From Shewanella mangrovi (lineage in GTDB: Bacteria > Pseudomonadota > Gammaproteobacteria > Enterobacterales > Shewanellaceae): DNA of 64,000 bases. Positions within the stretch are counted from its first letter, which is position 1, and every line of letters begins with the position of its first letter. The notes below the pieces were generated by a model. The model ran no database searches. It saw only the letters and a list, made by a program, of their open reading frames with translations, and was not told the origin of the DNA. The position numbers were made by a program, and so were the translations under genes. The stretch is taken from contig NZ_JPEO01000002.1 of NCBI RefSeq assembly GCF_000753795.1, positions 248,001 through 312,000 on the forward strand. The letters are read 5' to 3'. Below, in pieces: positions 27,566 to 40,652 of the stretch.

Positions 27566-29056
27566 ATGAAGTCTATGATTCGTTTACATCCGACCGACAA
27601 CGTGGCAATTGCGTTAGCACCGCTAACCGCTGGCAGCACCGTCGAGCTAGATGACGTTACCGTCACCCTCGCTCAAGATGTTGAAAAAGGTCATAAAGTT
27701 GCATTGGTTGATATCGATGCTGGTGCTGATGTTATCAAATATGGCGCCCCAATTGGTCACGCTAAAGCGGCCATTAGCGTAGGAACTTGGGTACATACCG
27801 AGCAGATCAAAACCAATCTCAACGATGAGCTGGAATATCGCTATCAACCGGTCGCCAATACAATTGATCCGCAAGCGGATGATTCACCCGAAGTGATGAT
27901 TTATCGTCGCGCTGATGGTCAAGTGGGTATTCGTAACGAGCTGTGGGTCATACCCAGCGTAGGTTGCGTTAATGGCATGGCAGCGCAAATGGTGAAACAG
28001 TTTCTGCAGCGTCACCCACAACTTGAAATCGACGGCGTGCATGTATTTCCACACCAGTTTGGCTGCTCGCAGCTCGGTGACGATCTGCAAATGACCAAAA
28101 AGCTGATGCAAAACATGGTTGAACATCCTAATGCCGGCGGTGTGCTAGTCGTCGGGTTAGGCTGTGAAAACAACCAAGTAGCAGCGCTCAAACTCGGTAT
28201 CACACAGCGTAGTGATGATCGGGTTAAGTATCTGATCACCCAACATGTAGAAGATGAGGTTGCAGCGGGCGTCGAACAACTGGAAGCCTTATATGAGGTA
28301 ATGCGCCACGATAAGCGTGAGCCCGGCAGACTCAGCGAAATCCACTTTGGCTTAGAGTGCGGTGGCAGTGATGGACTTTCTGGCATTACCGCTAACCCTA
28401 TGTTGGGACAATTGTCTGACTATTTGATCGCCCGCGGTGGCACCACTGTGCTTACCGAAGTGCCTGAAATGTTTGGCGCCGAAACCATCTTAATGTCGCG
28501 CTGTAAAGATGAAGCCACCTTTGAGCAATTGGTGGAAATGGTTAACGGCTTTAAGCGCTACTACAAAAAGCACGATCAGCCGATTTACGAGAATCCATCG
28601 CCGGGTAACAAAAAAGGCGGTATAACCACCTTGGAAGATAAGTCGCTGGGTTGCACGCAGAAGGCCGGACAAAGCACGGTCGAAGCAATTTTGGATTACG
28701 GTGAACGTCTACAAAAACCTGGTCTGCATCTACTGAATGCACCGGGCAACGACGCAATTGCGACCAGCGCCCTCGCCGCTTGCGGCTGCCAAATGGTGCT
28801 GTTTACCACGGGGCGCGGTACGCCTTATGGCGGCTTTGTGCCGACGTTAAAAATTGCCACCAATTCAGAACTGGCGAATAAGAAAAAGCATTGGATCGAC
28901 TTTGATGCTGGCCGCCTGATTAACGATGTATCTATGCCAGAACTGCTCGACGAGTTTATTACCCTGCTAGTGAAAGCCTGTAGCGGTGAACCCGTCAAAA
29001 ACGAGCTGAATGACATTCGTGAAATTGCCATTTGGAAGCAAGGGGTGACCTTGTGA
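27566..29056 (+). CDS. uxaA: Altronate dehydratase
   Basis: A 496-aa enzyme that dehydrates D-altronate to 2-keto-3-deoxygluconate (KDG). Length and sequence match UxaA (E. coli 495 aa). The small N-terminal SAF-like domain (1-100) is followed by the large domain with GYRRADGQVGIRN-like and GLECGGSDGLSG blocks; conserved cysteines occur in SVGCVNG, FGCSQLG, GLGCENN and AACGCQM and fit the iron-dependent type. It begins 32 bases after uxaB and its stop overlaps the kdgK start. Confidence 0.95.
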   Translation: MKSMIRLHPTDNVAIALAPLTAGSTVELDDVTVTLAQDVEKGHKVALVDIDAGADVIKYGAPIGHAKAAISVGTWVHTEQIKTNLNDELEYRYQPVANTIDPQADDSPEVMIYRRADGQVGIRNELWVIPSVGCVNGMAAQMVKQFLQRHPQLEIDGVHVFPHQFGCSQLGDDLQMTKKLMQNMVEHPNAGGVLVVGLGCENNQVAALKLGITQRSDDRVKYLITQHVEDEVAAGVEQLEALYEVMRHDKREPGRLSEIHFGLECGGSDGLSGITANPMLGQLSDYLIARGGTTVLTEVPEMFGAETILMSRCKDEATFEQLVEMVNGFKRYYKKHDQPIYENPSPGNKKGGITTLEDKSLGCTQKAGQSTVEAILDYGERLQKPGLHLLNAPGNDAIATSALAACGCQMVLFTTGRGTPYGGFVPTLKIATNSELANKKKHWIDFDAGRLINDVSMPELLDEFITLLVKACSGEPVKNELNDIREIAIWKQGVTL

Positions 29057-29988
29057 GTTCAGCCTGCAATCCGCTTAAAAAAGTCGCCATCATCGGTGAA
29101 TGCATGGTGGAGCTCTCCGGTCAGTTAATGGGCACCATGCAGCAAGGTTTTGGCGGTGATACGCTCAATACCGCCGTCTATCTGAAACGTGTCGCAGGTG
29201 ATATGGCACAAGTGTCGTATGTGACCGCGATGGGTCAGGACACACTGAGCCAGACCATTATTGCACGCTGGCAGCAAGCTGGGGTTGATTGTCAGTTTGT
29301 GCTGCGCGATCCCAGCCATAATCCGGGGCTTTATCTGATTGAGAATGATGCCAATGGCGAACGTAGCTTTCATTATTGGCGCAGTCAGGCCGCAGCGCGC
29401 TATCTGTTGCAACATCGTGACATTGAAGCTGTGCTCGCCGCGCTGAAGGGCTTTGATCTGATTTATCTGTCTGGCATCAGCTTAGCAATTCTGCCCGCCG
29501 AAGACAGAAGTAAACTTATCGCGTTTCTGACGCAAGCCAAGGCTGCTGGTGTCACTATTGCCTTTGATGGCAACTACCGCGCCAGATTATGGCAATCACC
29601 TGCTGAAACTCAGGCTGTCTACCAACAACTTTATCAGCTCTGCGATATTGCACTGCTGACCTTTGATGATGAAGCCGCGCTCTGGGGCGATCAGCATGTA
29701 GAGGGCGCGTTTGCGCGTTTAGCGAGCTGTAATATCGATACACTGGTGCTGAAAGTAGGCGGCGATGGCTGCTACGTCGAACAAGCACAACAACGACAAC
29801 ATATCGCCACGCAAAAAGTCGCCAACGTGGTCGACACCACTGCCGCAGGTGACTCATTTAATGCAGGATTTTTAGCAGCTTGGTTAGCGGGATATGCCCT
29901 CAATCAAGCCGCAGATTGGGGCAACCAACTAGCCGGACAGGTGATTCAGCAGACGGGGGCGATTGTGCCCACTCAAGCGCTGCAATAA
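29053..29988 (+). CDS. kdgK: 2-dehydro-3-deoxygluconokinase
   Basis: A 311-aa PfkB-family sugar kinase, phosphorylating KDG to KDPG with ATP. Family landmarks are GECMVELSG at the N-terminus, GFGGDTLNTAVYL (PfkB signature 1) and DTTAAGDSFNAGFLAAWL near the C-terminus, which contains the anion hole and the catalytic Asp. The start is GTG at 29053, overlapping the uxaA stop by 4 bases (GTGA) behind AAGGGGTG; a start at 29032 would be inside uxaA with no ribosome site. The overlap indicates coupled translation. Confidence 0.93.
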   Translation: MSSACNPLKKVAIIGECMVELSGQLMGTMQQGFGGDTLNTAVYLKRVAGDMAQVSYVTAMGQDTLSQTIIARWQQAGVDCQFVLRDPSHNPGLYLIENDANGERSFHYWRSQAAARYLLQHRDIEAVLAALKGFDLIYLSGISLAILPAEDRSKLIAFLTQAKAAGVTIAFDGNYRARLWQSPAETQAVYQQLYQLCDIALLTFDDEAALWGDQHVEGAFARLASCNIDTLVLKVGGDGCYVEQAQQRQHIATQKVANVVDTTAAGDSFNAGFLAAWLAGYALNQAADWGNQLAGQVIQQTGAIVPTQALQ

Positions 29989-30091
29989 TGTCGTAGCTCA
30001 GCTTGGTTTACTAATTCAGCCGCTATAGCCAGCGTTAACGCGCGGACGTAACGGCTTATTCTAATTACAAATTGAGGTAGGAGCGCATCTA

Positions 30092-30721
30092 ATGGCGTCA
30101 TTCAAAGCATTACTTAAGGAGCAGGTTTTGCTGCCCATTATTCAGGCTGATACGGCTGAACAAGGGGTAGCCATTGCAGGAGCAATGCAACAAGCGGGTA
30201 TTCATTTGGTGGAAGTGGTGTTACGCACCGAAGCATCTATTGCGGCTTTGCAGGCGATCAAAGCCGCCTATCCGCAGATGGTGGTGGGTGCCGGCACTGT
30301 CACCAATGCTGATATTTTAAAAACGGCCATTGCTGCTGGTGCTGATTTTATTATTACCCCTGCGGTCTCCCCTAACCTGCTGAGCCAATTGCGTGATTGC
30401 CCAGTGCCGGTTGTTCCCGGTGTTTCAAACTCTGCTGATGTGTTGCTGGCGGTTGAACACGGTTTTACCGAACTGAAACTGTTCCCGGCCACACTCTCAG
30501 GTGGCGCTGCATTCATTAAAGCGATGGGCGCAGTGTTCCCGCAAGTGACCTTCTGCCCTACAGGCGGTATTAGCGATAAGAATAAAGATGAGTTTCTCTC
30601 CTTGCCCAATTGTGTCGCGGTCGGCGGCTCATGGGTAGCGCCAACATCTTGGGTAGCTGAAGCAAGCTGGGACAAAATCACCAGTGCCTGCCAAGTGGCA
30701 AATACTCCGGCAGCGGGCTAA
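30092..30721 (+). CDS. eda: KDPG/KHG aldolase
   Basis: A 209-aa class I aldolase that splits KDPG into pyruvate and glyceraldehyde-3-phosphate and can also act on 4-hydroxy-2-oxoglutarate. The (alpha/beta)8 motifs are clear: VEVVLRT with the catalytic Glu, GAGTVTN, FIITPAVSPNLL, ELKLFPA with the Schiff-base Lys and CPTGGI. TAGGAGCG precedes the ATG. The 103-base gap after kdgK contains GCGTTAACGC but no clear terminator, so eda is probably part of the uxaB transcript. This completes the lower uronate route. Confidence 0.95.
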   Translation: MASFKALLKEQVLLPIIQADTAEQGVAIAGAMQQAGIHLVEVVLRTEASIAALQAIKAAYPQMVVGAGTVTNADILKTAIAAGADFIITPAVSPNLLSQLRDCPVPVVPGVSNSADVLLAVEHGFTELKLFPATLSGGAAFIKAMGAVFPQVTFCPTGGISDKNKDEFLSLPNCVAVGGSWVAPTSWVAEASWDKITSACQVANTPAAG

Positions 30722-30800
30722 TCAGTATGGCGCTCAGTGCACAAGTTTTCGACAGCTATGCCGAGTTACTCACAAAGTTGTAAACTCTTGTGTACTGAAA

Positions 30801-30816
30801 TTGCCACCGGTAGCAA
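30801..30816. promoter_or_regulatory. LacI-type operator, site 3 (upstream of uxaC)
   Basis: TTGCCACCGGTAGCAA, the exact 16-base reverse complement of site 1, 99 bases before the uxaC start. It marks a second promoter of the same regulon, driving uxaC and perhaps the GH2 gene. Confidence 0.85.
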
Positions 30817-30915
30817 TAGAATGGTAAAACTAGCCTAATTTGCCAAATTCATCATTTTTAGTGATCACATCGGGACAAGGGACGTTGTTGTCGATCTGCT
30901 TATTGAGGAAAAAAC

Positions 30916-32361
30916 ATGACTTCTGCACCTATCCAATTAGAGATGCATCCTGATCGTCTCTTTTCCAGTGACAAAACTGTCGTTGCCATCGCACGCGAAC
31001 TCTACGAAGAGATCAAAGACCTGCCAATCGTGAGTCCGCATGGTCATACCGATCCGCGTTGGTTCAGCGAAAACCAAAATTTCCAGAACGCCACTGATTT
31101 GCTAATTAAGCCTGATCACTATGTGTTCCGTATGCTCTACAGTCAGGGCATTCCGCTGGAAGCACTGGCCATTCCACAACGCGGTTTGCAAGGTGACCGC
31201 AGCCAAGATAACGCGGTTGACCCGTTAGAGGTGTGGCAGATTTTTGCCAAGCACTATTATCTGTTTGCGGGCACGCCATCTGGCTACTGGTTAGATTCTA
31301 CCTTCGCCAATGTATTTGGTTTTAAAGAAAAGCTCTGTGAAGCGAACGCCGCCGATTACTACCACGAAATCAACCGTCAGCTGCAGTCTCCAGCGTTTGC
31401 ACCGCGGGCGCTGATGGATAAGTTCAACATTGAAGTGATTGCCACGACCGAAGGCGCATTGGATGAGCTCAAACAGCATCAAAAGCTGACCGGTACCGAC
31501 TTTGAAAAACGCGTTATCACCACCTTCCGTCCCGATGACGTAGTAGATGCCAGCCGTGAAGACTTTGTGGCTAACGTTCAGCAACTGGGGGATATCACCG
31601 GCTGTGACACCAGCAACTGGCAAGGTTATCTGCAAGCCATTCAAGCGCGTCGCCAATACTTTATTGAACACGGCCGCGCCACTGCGACCGACCATGGCCA
31701 TCCGACCGCATTGACAGCAGATTTATCGCTCAGCGAGTGTGAAGCACTATTCCAAAAATGTGTCAGCGGTGAAGCTACTGCCGCGCAGCAGGAATTGTTC
31801 CGTGGCCAGATGCTGACGGAATTAGCAGGCATGAGCATCAAAGATGGTTTGGTGATGCAGATCCATCCGGGGGCGCATCGTGACCACAACAAGCGTATTT
31901 TTGATATCTACGGTCGCGATAAAGGCGCTGATATTCCCTCTCAAACCGAATACGTCAAAGCACTGAAACCGCTGCTCAGCAAATACGGCAACAACATGGA
32001 TCTGCGCATTATTTTGTTCACGCTGGATGAAACCACCTACAGCCGTGAACTCGCACCGCTGGCAGGCCACTATCCGACACTGAAACTCGGCCCGGCGTGG
32101 TGGTTCCATGATAGCCCAGCGGGCATGCTGCGTTTCCGTCAACAAGTGACCGAAACAGCCGGATTTTATAACACCGTAGGCTTTAACGATGACACCCGTG
32201 CCTTCTTGTCAATTCCGGCACGTCACGACGTTGCTCGCCGTGTTGACTGCCGCTATTTGGCCGAGTTGGTGGCCAACCACCAGATTACATTAGCGGATGC
32301 AAAAGCACTGGCGTATCAGTTAACCTACGGGTTGGTAACAAAAGCGTATAACTTCAAATAA
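30916..32361 (+). CDS. uxaC: Glucuronate/galacturonate isomerase
   Basis: A 481-aa amidohydrolase-superfamily isomerase, converting D-galacturonate to D-tagaturonate and D-glucuronate to D-fructuronate. Matches UxaC by length (E. coli 470 aa) and motifs: SPHGHTDPRWF with metal-binding His residues, VIATTEGALDEL, MQIHPGAHRDHN and GFNDDTRAFLSIPARHD. TTGAGGAAA precedes the ATG. Since uxuA and uxuB are not in the window, only the galacturonate branch is complete here. Confidence 0.95.
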   Translation: MTSAPIQLEMHPDRLFSSDKTVVAIARELYEEIKDLPIVSPHGHTDPRWFSENQNFQNATDLLIKPDHYVFRMLYSQGIPLEALAIPQRGLQGDRSQDNAVDPLEVWQIFAKHYYLFAGTPSGYWLDSTFANVFGFKEKLCEANAADYYHEINRQLQSPAFAPRALMDKFNIEVIATTEGALDELKQHQKLTGTDFEKRVITTFRPDDVVDASREDFVANVQQLGDITGCDTSNWQGYLQAIQARRQYFIEHGRATATDHGHPTALTADLSLSECEALFQKCVSGEATAAQQELFRGQMLTELAGMSIKDGLVMQIHPGAHRDHNKRIFDIYGRDKGADIPSQTEYVKALKPLLSKYGNNMDLRIILFTLDETTYSRELAPLAGHYPTLKLGPAWWFHDSPAGMLRFRQQVTETAGFYNTVGFNDDTRAFLSIPARHDVARRVDCRYLAELVANHQITLADAKALAYQLTYGLVTKAYNFK

Positions 32362-32401
32362 GACAGAGGCACTGGTAACTGACCTCGCAATTAACTAATG
32401 A

Positions 32402-35575
<3,174 letters not shown>

Positions 35576-35592
35576 GCAGTAACCAAAGACGT

Positions 35593-35618
35593 AAACGGCT
35601 CCTTGCGGAGCCGTTTTT
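35593..35618 (+). terminator. Rho-independent terminator of the uxaC-GH2 unit
   Basis: AAACGGCTCC-ttgc-GGAGCCGTTT, a 10-bp stem with T-run, 17 bases past the GH2 stop. Confidence 0.93.
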
Positions 35619-35828
35619 ATTTGCATAAAACGGGTTGACTCCGCCCAACAGACAACAACTATCAGCCATTAACATTGCCAAATATTGCGCATCTAACACC
35701 GTACGCATTTGCGGGTTGCGATCCGCTATGCGAAAGCGCTAACATCCTGCTGCAACTCCCTTTTTAAAACGCCGTGACGCCAGTATCGGCACCGATGTGC
35801 GTGTTATTTTCCAGTAATCGAGCGGTAT

Positions 35829-36113
35829 ATGAGTGATGACAATCAACTGCTGCTAGCCAAGCAGCGCAAACAACAGTATCTTAAACAAGCCATTGCCGAT
35901 TATCACCTAGCATTATTTGGTGATTATCTTGCCGAGCGCCATAAGTACAAGGATCTGTTTGGCCACGATGCGATTCGTTTTTATCTTTGCGTTAAACATA
36001 ACTACACCCCAGCGCAAGCGCAGCAGATGAGTTCAACTGAACTGCGTTTCCTGCTCAATGAAGAGATGCGTTATTGGACACCACCAACAGATTTAGCTTG
36101 GTCAGTGTCGTAA
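35829..36113 (+). CDS. Hypothetical protein, 94 aa
   Basis: A small soluble, helical protein (LLLAKQRKQQYLKQAIADYH, then FGHDAIRFYLCVKHNYTPAQ). The last third carries LRFLLNEEMRYWTPP. I do not recognise a family. No signal peptide or membrane segment. The start ATG has only a weak ribosome site (GAGCGG). It lies 38 bases ahead of the lipoprotein gene on the same strand and may share its transcript. Confidence 0.6.
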   Translation: MSDDNQLLLAKQRKQQYLKQAIADYHLALFGDYLAERHKYKDLFGHDAIRFYLCVKHNYTPAQAQQMSSTELRFLLNEEMRYWTPPTDLAWSVS

Positions 36114-36151
36114 TTTCAGATATCACTCGCTAATAATAAGGATATTTTTAG

Positions 36152-36598
36152 GTGAAACATTACGTTATTACACTACTATCGGCAGCCATAATGATGGGCT
36201 GCAATAGTGATACTCAGGATGATGGTTCTGGAGAAACTGGCTGTAGTGGTTTTCTGTCGCCGGTCATCAATGTAAGACTACATGATTCAATAGATGATAA
36301 TCTCGTGATAGATGATGCAACTGTACTGCTTATTGAAACTAGCGACACCGGCAGCAATCAGGATTACGCTACCTATATCGCTGATGATGACAATCTCGCT
36401 CAATCAGAAACTGGGGCCTATTTCAGTGTATTGTCCATCAACGCAATGTCGTATCTGATCGATATCGAAGTCACCGCCGAGGGCTACAATTCCGCCGTGG
36501 TGAAAAATATTGCCTTCGAAGTAGATAGTAGTTGTGGTGCGGAAAACACACTCAGCTATGATGTTTATCTGTGTCCGATAAACTCAAATTGTCTCTGA
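36152..36598 (+). CDS. Small lipoprotein, unknown function
   Basis: A 148-aa protein with a type II signal: a hydrophobic core of about 12 residues followed by the lipobox MMGC at residues 14-17, so Cys17 would be lipidated. The mature part begins with an acidic, Gly/Ser/Asp-rich linker (NSDTQDDGSGETG) and continues as a beta-rich domain of the carboxypeptidase-regulatory type (repeated V-x-V and a YLIDIEVTAEGYNSAVVKNI segment). Further cysteines could form disulphides. The start is GTG. Family and role are unknown. Confidence 0.75.
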   Translation: MKHYVITLLSAAIMMGCNSDTQDDGSGETGCSGFLSPVINVRLHDSIDDNLVIDDATVLLIETSDTGSNQDYATYIADDDNLAQSETGAYFSVLSINAMSYLIDIEVTAEGYNSAVVKNIAFEVDSSCGAENTLSYDVYLCPINSNCL

Positions 36599-36621
36599 TA
36601 AAATATCGTCAACCTTAACAA

Positions 36622-36643
36622 AAACCCCGCATTAACGGGGTTT
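36622..36643. terminator. Rho-independent terminator, bidirectional
   Basis: AAACCCCG-cattaa-CGGGGTTT between the convergent lipoprotein and rnd genes. Confidence 0.82.
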
Positions 36644-36648
36644 CCTCA

Positions 36649-37764
36649 TTATAACTGAGCTTCAATTTGCCCAAGCGCATTAGCGGTCAAACTACCGCGC
36701 CAGCCTTGCAGCACCAGTGGCAATTCGCTTTGTTTACCAGCCCACTCCCATTCGAGGTATTCGTGAATAAGCTTCTTGGAACCGAGTAGTTCAATCGGCA
36801 CCTGTTGGCTTTCCGCGATATCGTGCAATACGCCTTTAATCAATTTAAATGCCGACTTATAACCCGGTTTCAACGCTAAAACATCCAGCGGCTCCGGCAA
36901 ATTACTCATGTCAGCATTGTTCATCACCTTTAGCAGCTCTTTGGCATGAATGCGTTTCTCGTGGTCACTCAGGTCGCGTGATTGCAGCAGTTCATTCATC
37001 GACCGCGGCTGCTTTTTCGCTAGCGCTATCAAGGTATGATCTTTCATCACAAAGCCAACCGCGAGGTCACGTTTAATCGCTTTGGCCTGACGCCATGCGG
37101 CTAATGCGCGTAACACGGCTAACTCTTTCGGCTGCAATTGAAAGGCGTTTTTCACTTTCAGATAGGCTTGTTGCAGATCAGGCGCTTGCAGTCGACCTTC
37201 CGTCATACGTTCGCTTTCTTCAAATGCCCATTGCAGTCGTCCTTGCTGCTCCAGCTTTTCGCGTAACATCGGGTACAACTGATAAAGATATTTCACATCG
37301 TTGGCAGCATAAAACAGCTGCGCCTCAGTCAGCGGCCGTTTGATCCAGTCGGTGCGCGACTCACCTTTATCCAACTCTATGTCCAACAGCGTCTGCACCA
37401 GCTTGGCATAACCCATCCCGTGGCCCATGCCACAAATCGCCGCCACCAGCTGTGAATCTAATAATGGTGCCGGCTGGCATTTACCGTGATGGGCGAAGAC
37501 TTCGAGATCTTCGCTACCGGAATGCAACAACTTAAGAATGTTAGGGTTGCTCAATAACGCCCAAAACGGCGACAAATCTTCAATCGCCACCGGATCGATT
37601 AACGCTAAGGTCTCACCATCAAAGGCTTGGATCAGTCCAAGGCGCGCATAGTAAGTCCGAGTGCGGACAAATTCGGTATCAAGCACCAGCAGCGAACAAC
37701 GCTCATACTGCGCCACTAATGTTTGCAACGCATCAGCAGTATCAACGTACAAAAAATCTTGCAA
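36649..37764 (-). CDS. rnd: Ribonuclease D
   Basis: A 371-aa 3'-5' exoribonuclease that trims tRNA and other small RNA ends. The DEDD nuclease domain is at the N-terminus: LDTEFVRTRTYYARLGLIQ carries the first Asp-Glu, LHSGSEDLEVF the next Asp, and YAANDVKYLYQLYP the last Asp and Tyr. Two HRDC helical domains follow (about 205-370). The start is taken as TTG at 37764, six bases after AGGAG and aligned with the E. coli protein (375 aa); a longer ATG start at 37803 would place that ribosome site inside the gene and lies beside the fadD terminator. Confidence 0.93.
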   Translation of the reverse strand: MQDFLYVDTADALQTLVAQYERCSLLVLDTEFVRTRTYYARLGLIQAFDGETLALIDPVAIEDLSPFWALLSNPNILKLLHSGSEDLEVFAHHGKCQPAPLLDSQLVAAICGMGHGMGYAKLVQTLLDIELDKGESRTDWIKRPLTEAQLFYAANDVKYLYQLYPMLREKLEQQGRLQWAFEESERMTEGRLQAPDLQQAYLKVKNAFQLQPKELAVLRALAAWRQAKAIKRDLAVGFVMKDHTLIALAKKQPRSMNELLQSRDLSDHEKRIHAKELLKVMNNADMSNLPEPLDVLALKPGYKSAFKLIKGVLHDIAESQQVPIELLGSKKLIHEYLEWEWAGKQSELPLVLQGWRGSLTANALGQIEAQL

Positions 37765-37805
37765 AACATACTCCTGTATTGAAATGTGGCGGAAATCTCT
37801 CAATA

Positions 37806-37831
37806 AAAAACCGGCTTAAATGCCGGTTTTT
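37806..37831 (-). terminator. Rho-independent terminator of fadD
   Basis: AAAAACCGGC-ttaaat-GCCGGTTTTT directly after the fadD stop on the minus strand, before rnd. Confidence 0.9.
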
Positions 37832-37837
37832 CGTGGA

Positions 37838-39511
37838 TTAGGCTGACTTCGCTTCGTCCCGAAGTTCCCTTCGCAGGATTTTGCCCACATTACTCTTTGG
37901 CAATTCATCGCGGAATTCTACCAGTTTTGGCACTTTATAGCCCGTTAAATACTGGCGGCAATGCGCAATGACTTCATCTTTGCTCAAAGACTTATCCTTA
38001 GCAACCACAAATACCTTCACGATTTCGCCACTGGCATCGTTCGGTATACCAATGGCGGCGACCTCAGAAACCTTGGCATTTAATGCGATGACATCTTCGA
38101 CTTCATTCGGAAAAACGTTAAAGCCAGACACCAAAATCATATCTTTCTTACGGTCAACGATATAGAAATAGCCCGTTTCATCCATGTAACCTATGTCACC
38201 TGTGGCTAACCAACCGTTTTTATCAATTACTTTGGCGGTTTCTTCAGGGCGATGCCAATAACCTTTCATCACCTGCGGCCCTTTGGCAAACAGTTCGCCG
38301 ATTTCACCTTGAGGCAGTGCATTCCCTTCATCATCACGGATTTCAATCCAGGTAGATGGCAGCGGAAAACCGATAGAACCATTATATTCTGCCATATTGT
38401 GCGAACAGGCGGCCACGACAGGCGATGCCTCGGTTAAACCATAACCCTCTAGCAATTTGCTGTGGGTGATGCGTTGCCATTTTTCGGCAACCGCACGTTG
38501 TACTGCCATACCGCCACCCACAGTGAGTTTCAACCGCGAGAAATCCAGCGTCTTGAACTCCTCATTGGCCACCAAGGCATTAAATAGAGTATTAACGCCG
38601 GTAATTGCGGTACAAGGAAACTTGCGAAGCTCAGCAACAAAGCCGGGAATATCACGCGGATTGGTGATCAGCAGGTTTTCTGCACCTTTATGCAAAAACA
38701 GGAAGCAGTTCACCGTTAACGCAAAGATATGGTACAGCGGCAACGCAGTCACCACATGCTCTTTACCATCATCCAGTAATGGCGAAAAGGTGGCGTCAGC
38801 CTGCAAAATATTTGCGACCACATTCCGATGGGTCAGCATCGCGCCTTTGCTCACCCCTGTGGTACCACCAGTGTACTGCAAAAAGGCTAGATCAGACGGC
38901 TCGATTTCTGGTTTCACATACTGGCGATGACGTGCAGTACGCAGCGCTTTACGCATTGAGATAGCATTCGGCAACGAATATTTCGGCACCATGCGTTTGA
39001 TGTATTTGATAACAAAATTCACCAGCGTGCGCTTAGGAACGCCGAGCAGATCGCCAATACCGGTAATAATCACATGCTCGACTGGCGTCTCGTCCACTAC
39101 CTCTTGCAAGGTGCTGGCAAAGTTAGACACCACCACAATCGCTTTAGCTTCGCAGTCGACTAACTGATGCTTGAGTTCACGCGGTTTATACAGCGGATTA
39201 ACGTTGACCACCACTAAGCCAGCGCGCAACACGCCAAACAATGCAATCGGATATTGCAGCAAGTTAGGCATCATCAAGGCGACACGATCACCCTTTTTCA
39301 AGCCCAAATCATGTTGCAAATAAGCAGCAAACGCGCGACTTTTCTCTTCTAATTTTCGGTATGTCAGACTCACGCCCATATTGACGTAAGCGGGTTGATC
39401 AGAAAAACGTTGTACGGCGTTTTCAAATAACGCCACTAAAGAAGGAAAACGATCCGCATCGATTTCAGCAGGCACCTCTGCAGGTAACTGATTTATCCAG
39501 CGTAGATCCAC
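37838..39511 (-). CDS. fadD: Long-chain fatty-acid-CoA ligase
   Basis: A 557-aa ANL-superfamily adenylating enzyme (E. coli FadD is 561 aa) that activates fatty acids to acyl-CoA at the inner face of the membrane. The AMP motif [12 protein letters not shown], the linker [13 protein letters not shown] and [22 protein letters not shown] are intact, and the C-terminal catalytic Lys is in [20 protein letters not shown] precedes the ATG. It lies upstream of rnd in the same direction, the same fadD-rnd order as in E. coli, but with a terminator in between. Confidence 0.94.
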   Translation of the reverse strand: MDLRWINQLPAEVPAEIDADRFPSLVALFENAVQRFSDQPAYVNMGVSLTYRKLEEKSRAFAAYLQHDLGLKKGDRVALMMPNLLQYPIALFGVLRAGLVVVNVNPLYKPRELKHQLVDCEAKAIVVVSNFASTLQEVVDETPVEHVIITGIGDLLGVPKRTLVNFVIKYIKRMVPKYSLPNAISMRKALRTARHRQYVKPEIEPSDLAFLQYTGGTTGVSKGAMLTHRNVVANILQADATFSPLLDDGKEHVVTALPLYHIFALTVNCFLFLHKGAENLLITNPRDIPGFVAELRKFPCTAITGVNTLFNALVANEEFKTLDFSRLKLTVGGGMAVQRAVAEKWQRITHSKLLEGYGLTEASPVVAACSHNMAEYNGSIGFPLPSTWIEIRDDEGNALPQGEIGELFAKGPQVMKGYWHRPEETAKVIDKNGWLATGDIGYMDETGYFYIVDRKKDMILVSGFNVFPNEVEDVIALNAKVSEVAAIGIPNDASGEIVKVFVVAKDKSLSKDEVIAHCRQYLTGYKVPKLVEFRDELPKSNVGKILRRELRDEAKSA

Positions 39512-39709
39512 AAATCTCTCCTAAATGTCCGGTGACAGTCCTGCTGGCATGACCCTTTGCCTGTCGCAAATGTCAGCAAGCTGCGATTATCGTTTTAGTT
39601 ATCCGGCGGCCTATGCTGGCCACACATCACGGTGTTTCAATCAAAGACGAGCCAAAAATCATACGCTCGTTTGAATTTTGATCATCTTCACATAAAAATA
39701 ACGGGAATC

Positions 39710-40615
39710 CTAGCGTGCCGTATTAGACTTTTGTCCCGTTAAATACGAATTAATTGCACTCGCAACCGCAGCGGCGTGTTCCATATGCAGATGATGATGA
39801 CCTGCCAATTGCAGTTGGGTTAACGACTGATACCACTGCTGTGCTAGGGCGATATTGTCGTTCAGCACCTTATAGCCTTGCTTACCACTGATCAGTAGCG
39901 TAGGCACCCGAACTGGGCTCATCAACGCCTGTACCTGCTCATCGGTCATACGCACCGGACTGACCCACCGAAGACGCGGGTCGATACGCCAATACTGCCC
40001 TTCTGCGTCTTGCGCTAAGTTGCGTTGCAAAATCAGCTCACACCAATGCGCTTCAAGTCCAGTTAACTGCTGACGCTGTGCTACCAAGGCGTTAAGCTCA
40101 ACATAGCGCTTGTCATTGGAGCGTCGCTGCCGATGTTGGCGTAAGCTCTTTTGCAGGCGACCACGGCTTTGGCTGGCGTCTTCGCTCAGAGGTGCAAAGG
40201 CCTCAATTAAAATCAGCTGCTGTACCCTATCAGCGCACACAGCACTGTATGCTCCAGCACAAATAGCGCCGAGCGAATGACCGATAATCGCAATAGGTTG
40301 GCGCTCCAACGCAGCTAACACTCGGTCGATATCCAGCAGATAATCGGCCCATTGCAGCGGATAACTGCCGGGTCGCCAGTCAGAGTGTCCGTGTCCGGGC
40401 CAATCAAAGGCAATAATACGAAACGAAGCACTTAAATATTGCGCCAGTGGTGCAAAGCTCATGGCGTTATCTAACCAACCATGAAAGGCAACCAGCAAAG
40501 GTGCATCTTTAGGGCCCCACGCTAACGCAGCGTAGCGCTGCCCGGCAACTTCAAAGGTCAGCGGTTCAACGGCGGCGGAAGGTTGCCATAGTTGCTCAGG
40601 TTTGTCAGTGCTCAA
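39710..40615 (-). CDS. Alpha/beta hydrolase
   Basis: A 301-aa hydrolase. Landmarks are the oxyanion loop AFHGWLDNAMSF, FDWPGHGHSDW, the nucleophile elbow GHSLGA (Ser near residue 113), LLISGKQGY and the final His in HHHLHMEH. It has a basic lid insertion (RGRLQKSLRQHRQRR) near the middle. It resembles uncharacterised serine hydrolases adjacent to fadD in Shewanella and Vibrio and may be a lipase, esterase or thioesterase. The start is TTG at 40615, with weak ribosome site, so the exact start is uncertain. Confidence 0.87.
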   Translation of the reverse strand: MSTDKPEQLWQPSAAVEPLTFEVAGQRYAALAWGPKDAPLLVAFHGWLDNAMSFAPLAQYLSASFRIIAFDWPGHGHSDWRPGSYPLQWADYLLDIDRVLAALERQPIAIIGHSLGAICAGAYSAVCADRVQQLILIEAFAPLSEDASQSRGRLQKSLRQHRQRRSNDKRYVELNALVAQRQQLTGLEAHWCELILQRNLAQDAEGQYWRIDPRLRWVSPVRMTDEQVQALMSPVRVPTLLISGKQGYKVLNDNIALAQQWYQSLTQLQLAGHHHLHMEHAAAVASAINSYLTGQKSNTAR

Positions 40616-40652
40616 CTCTACTTTTTACTCATTTATCAAATTAACTTGCTGC

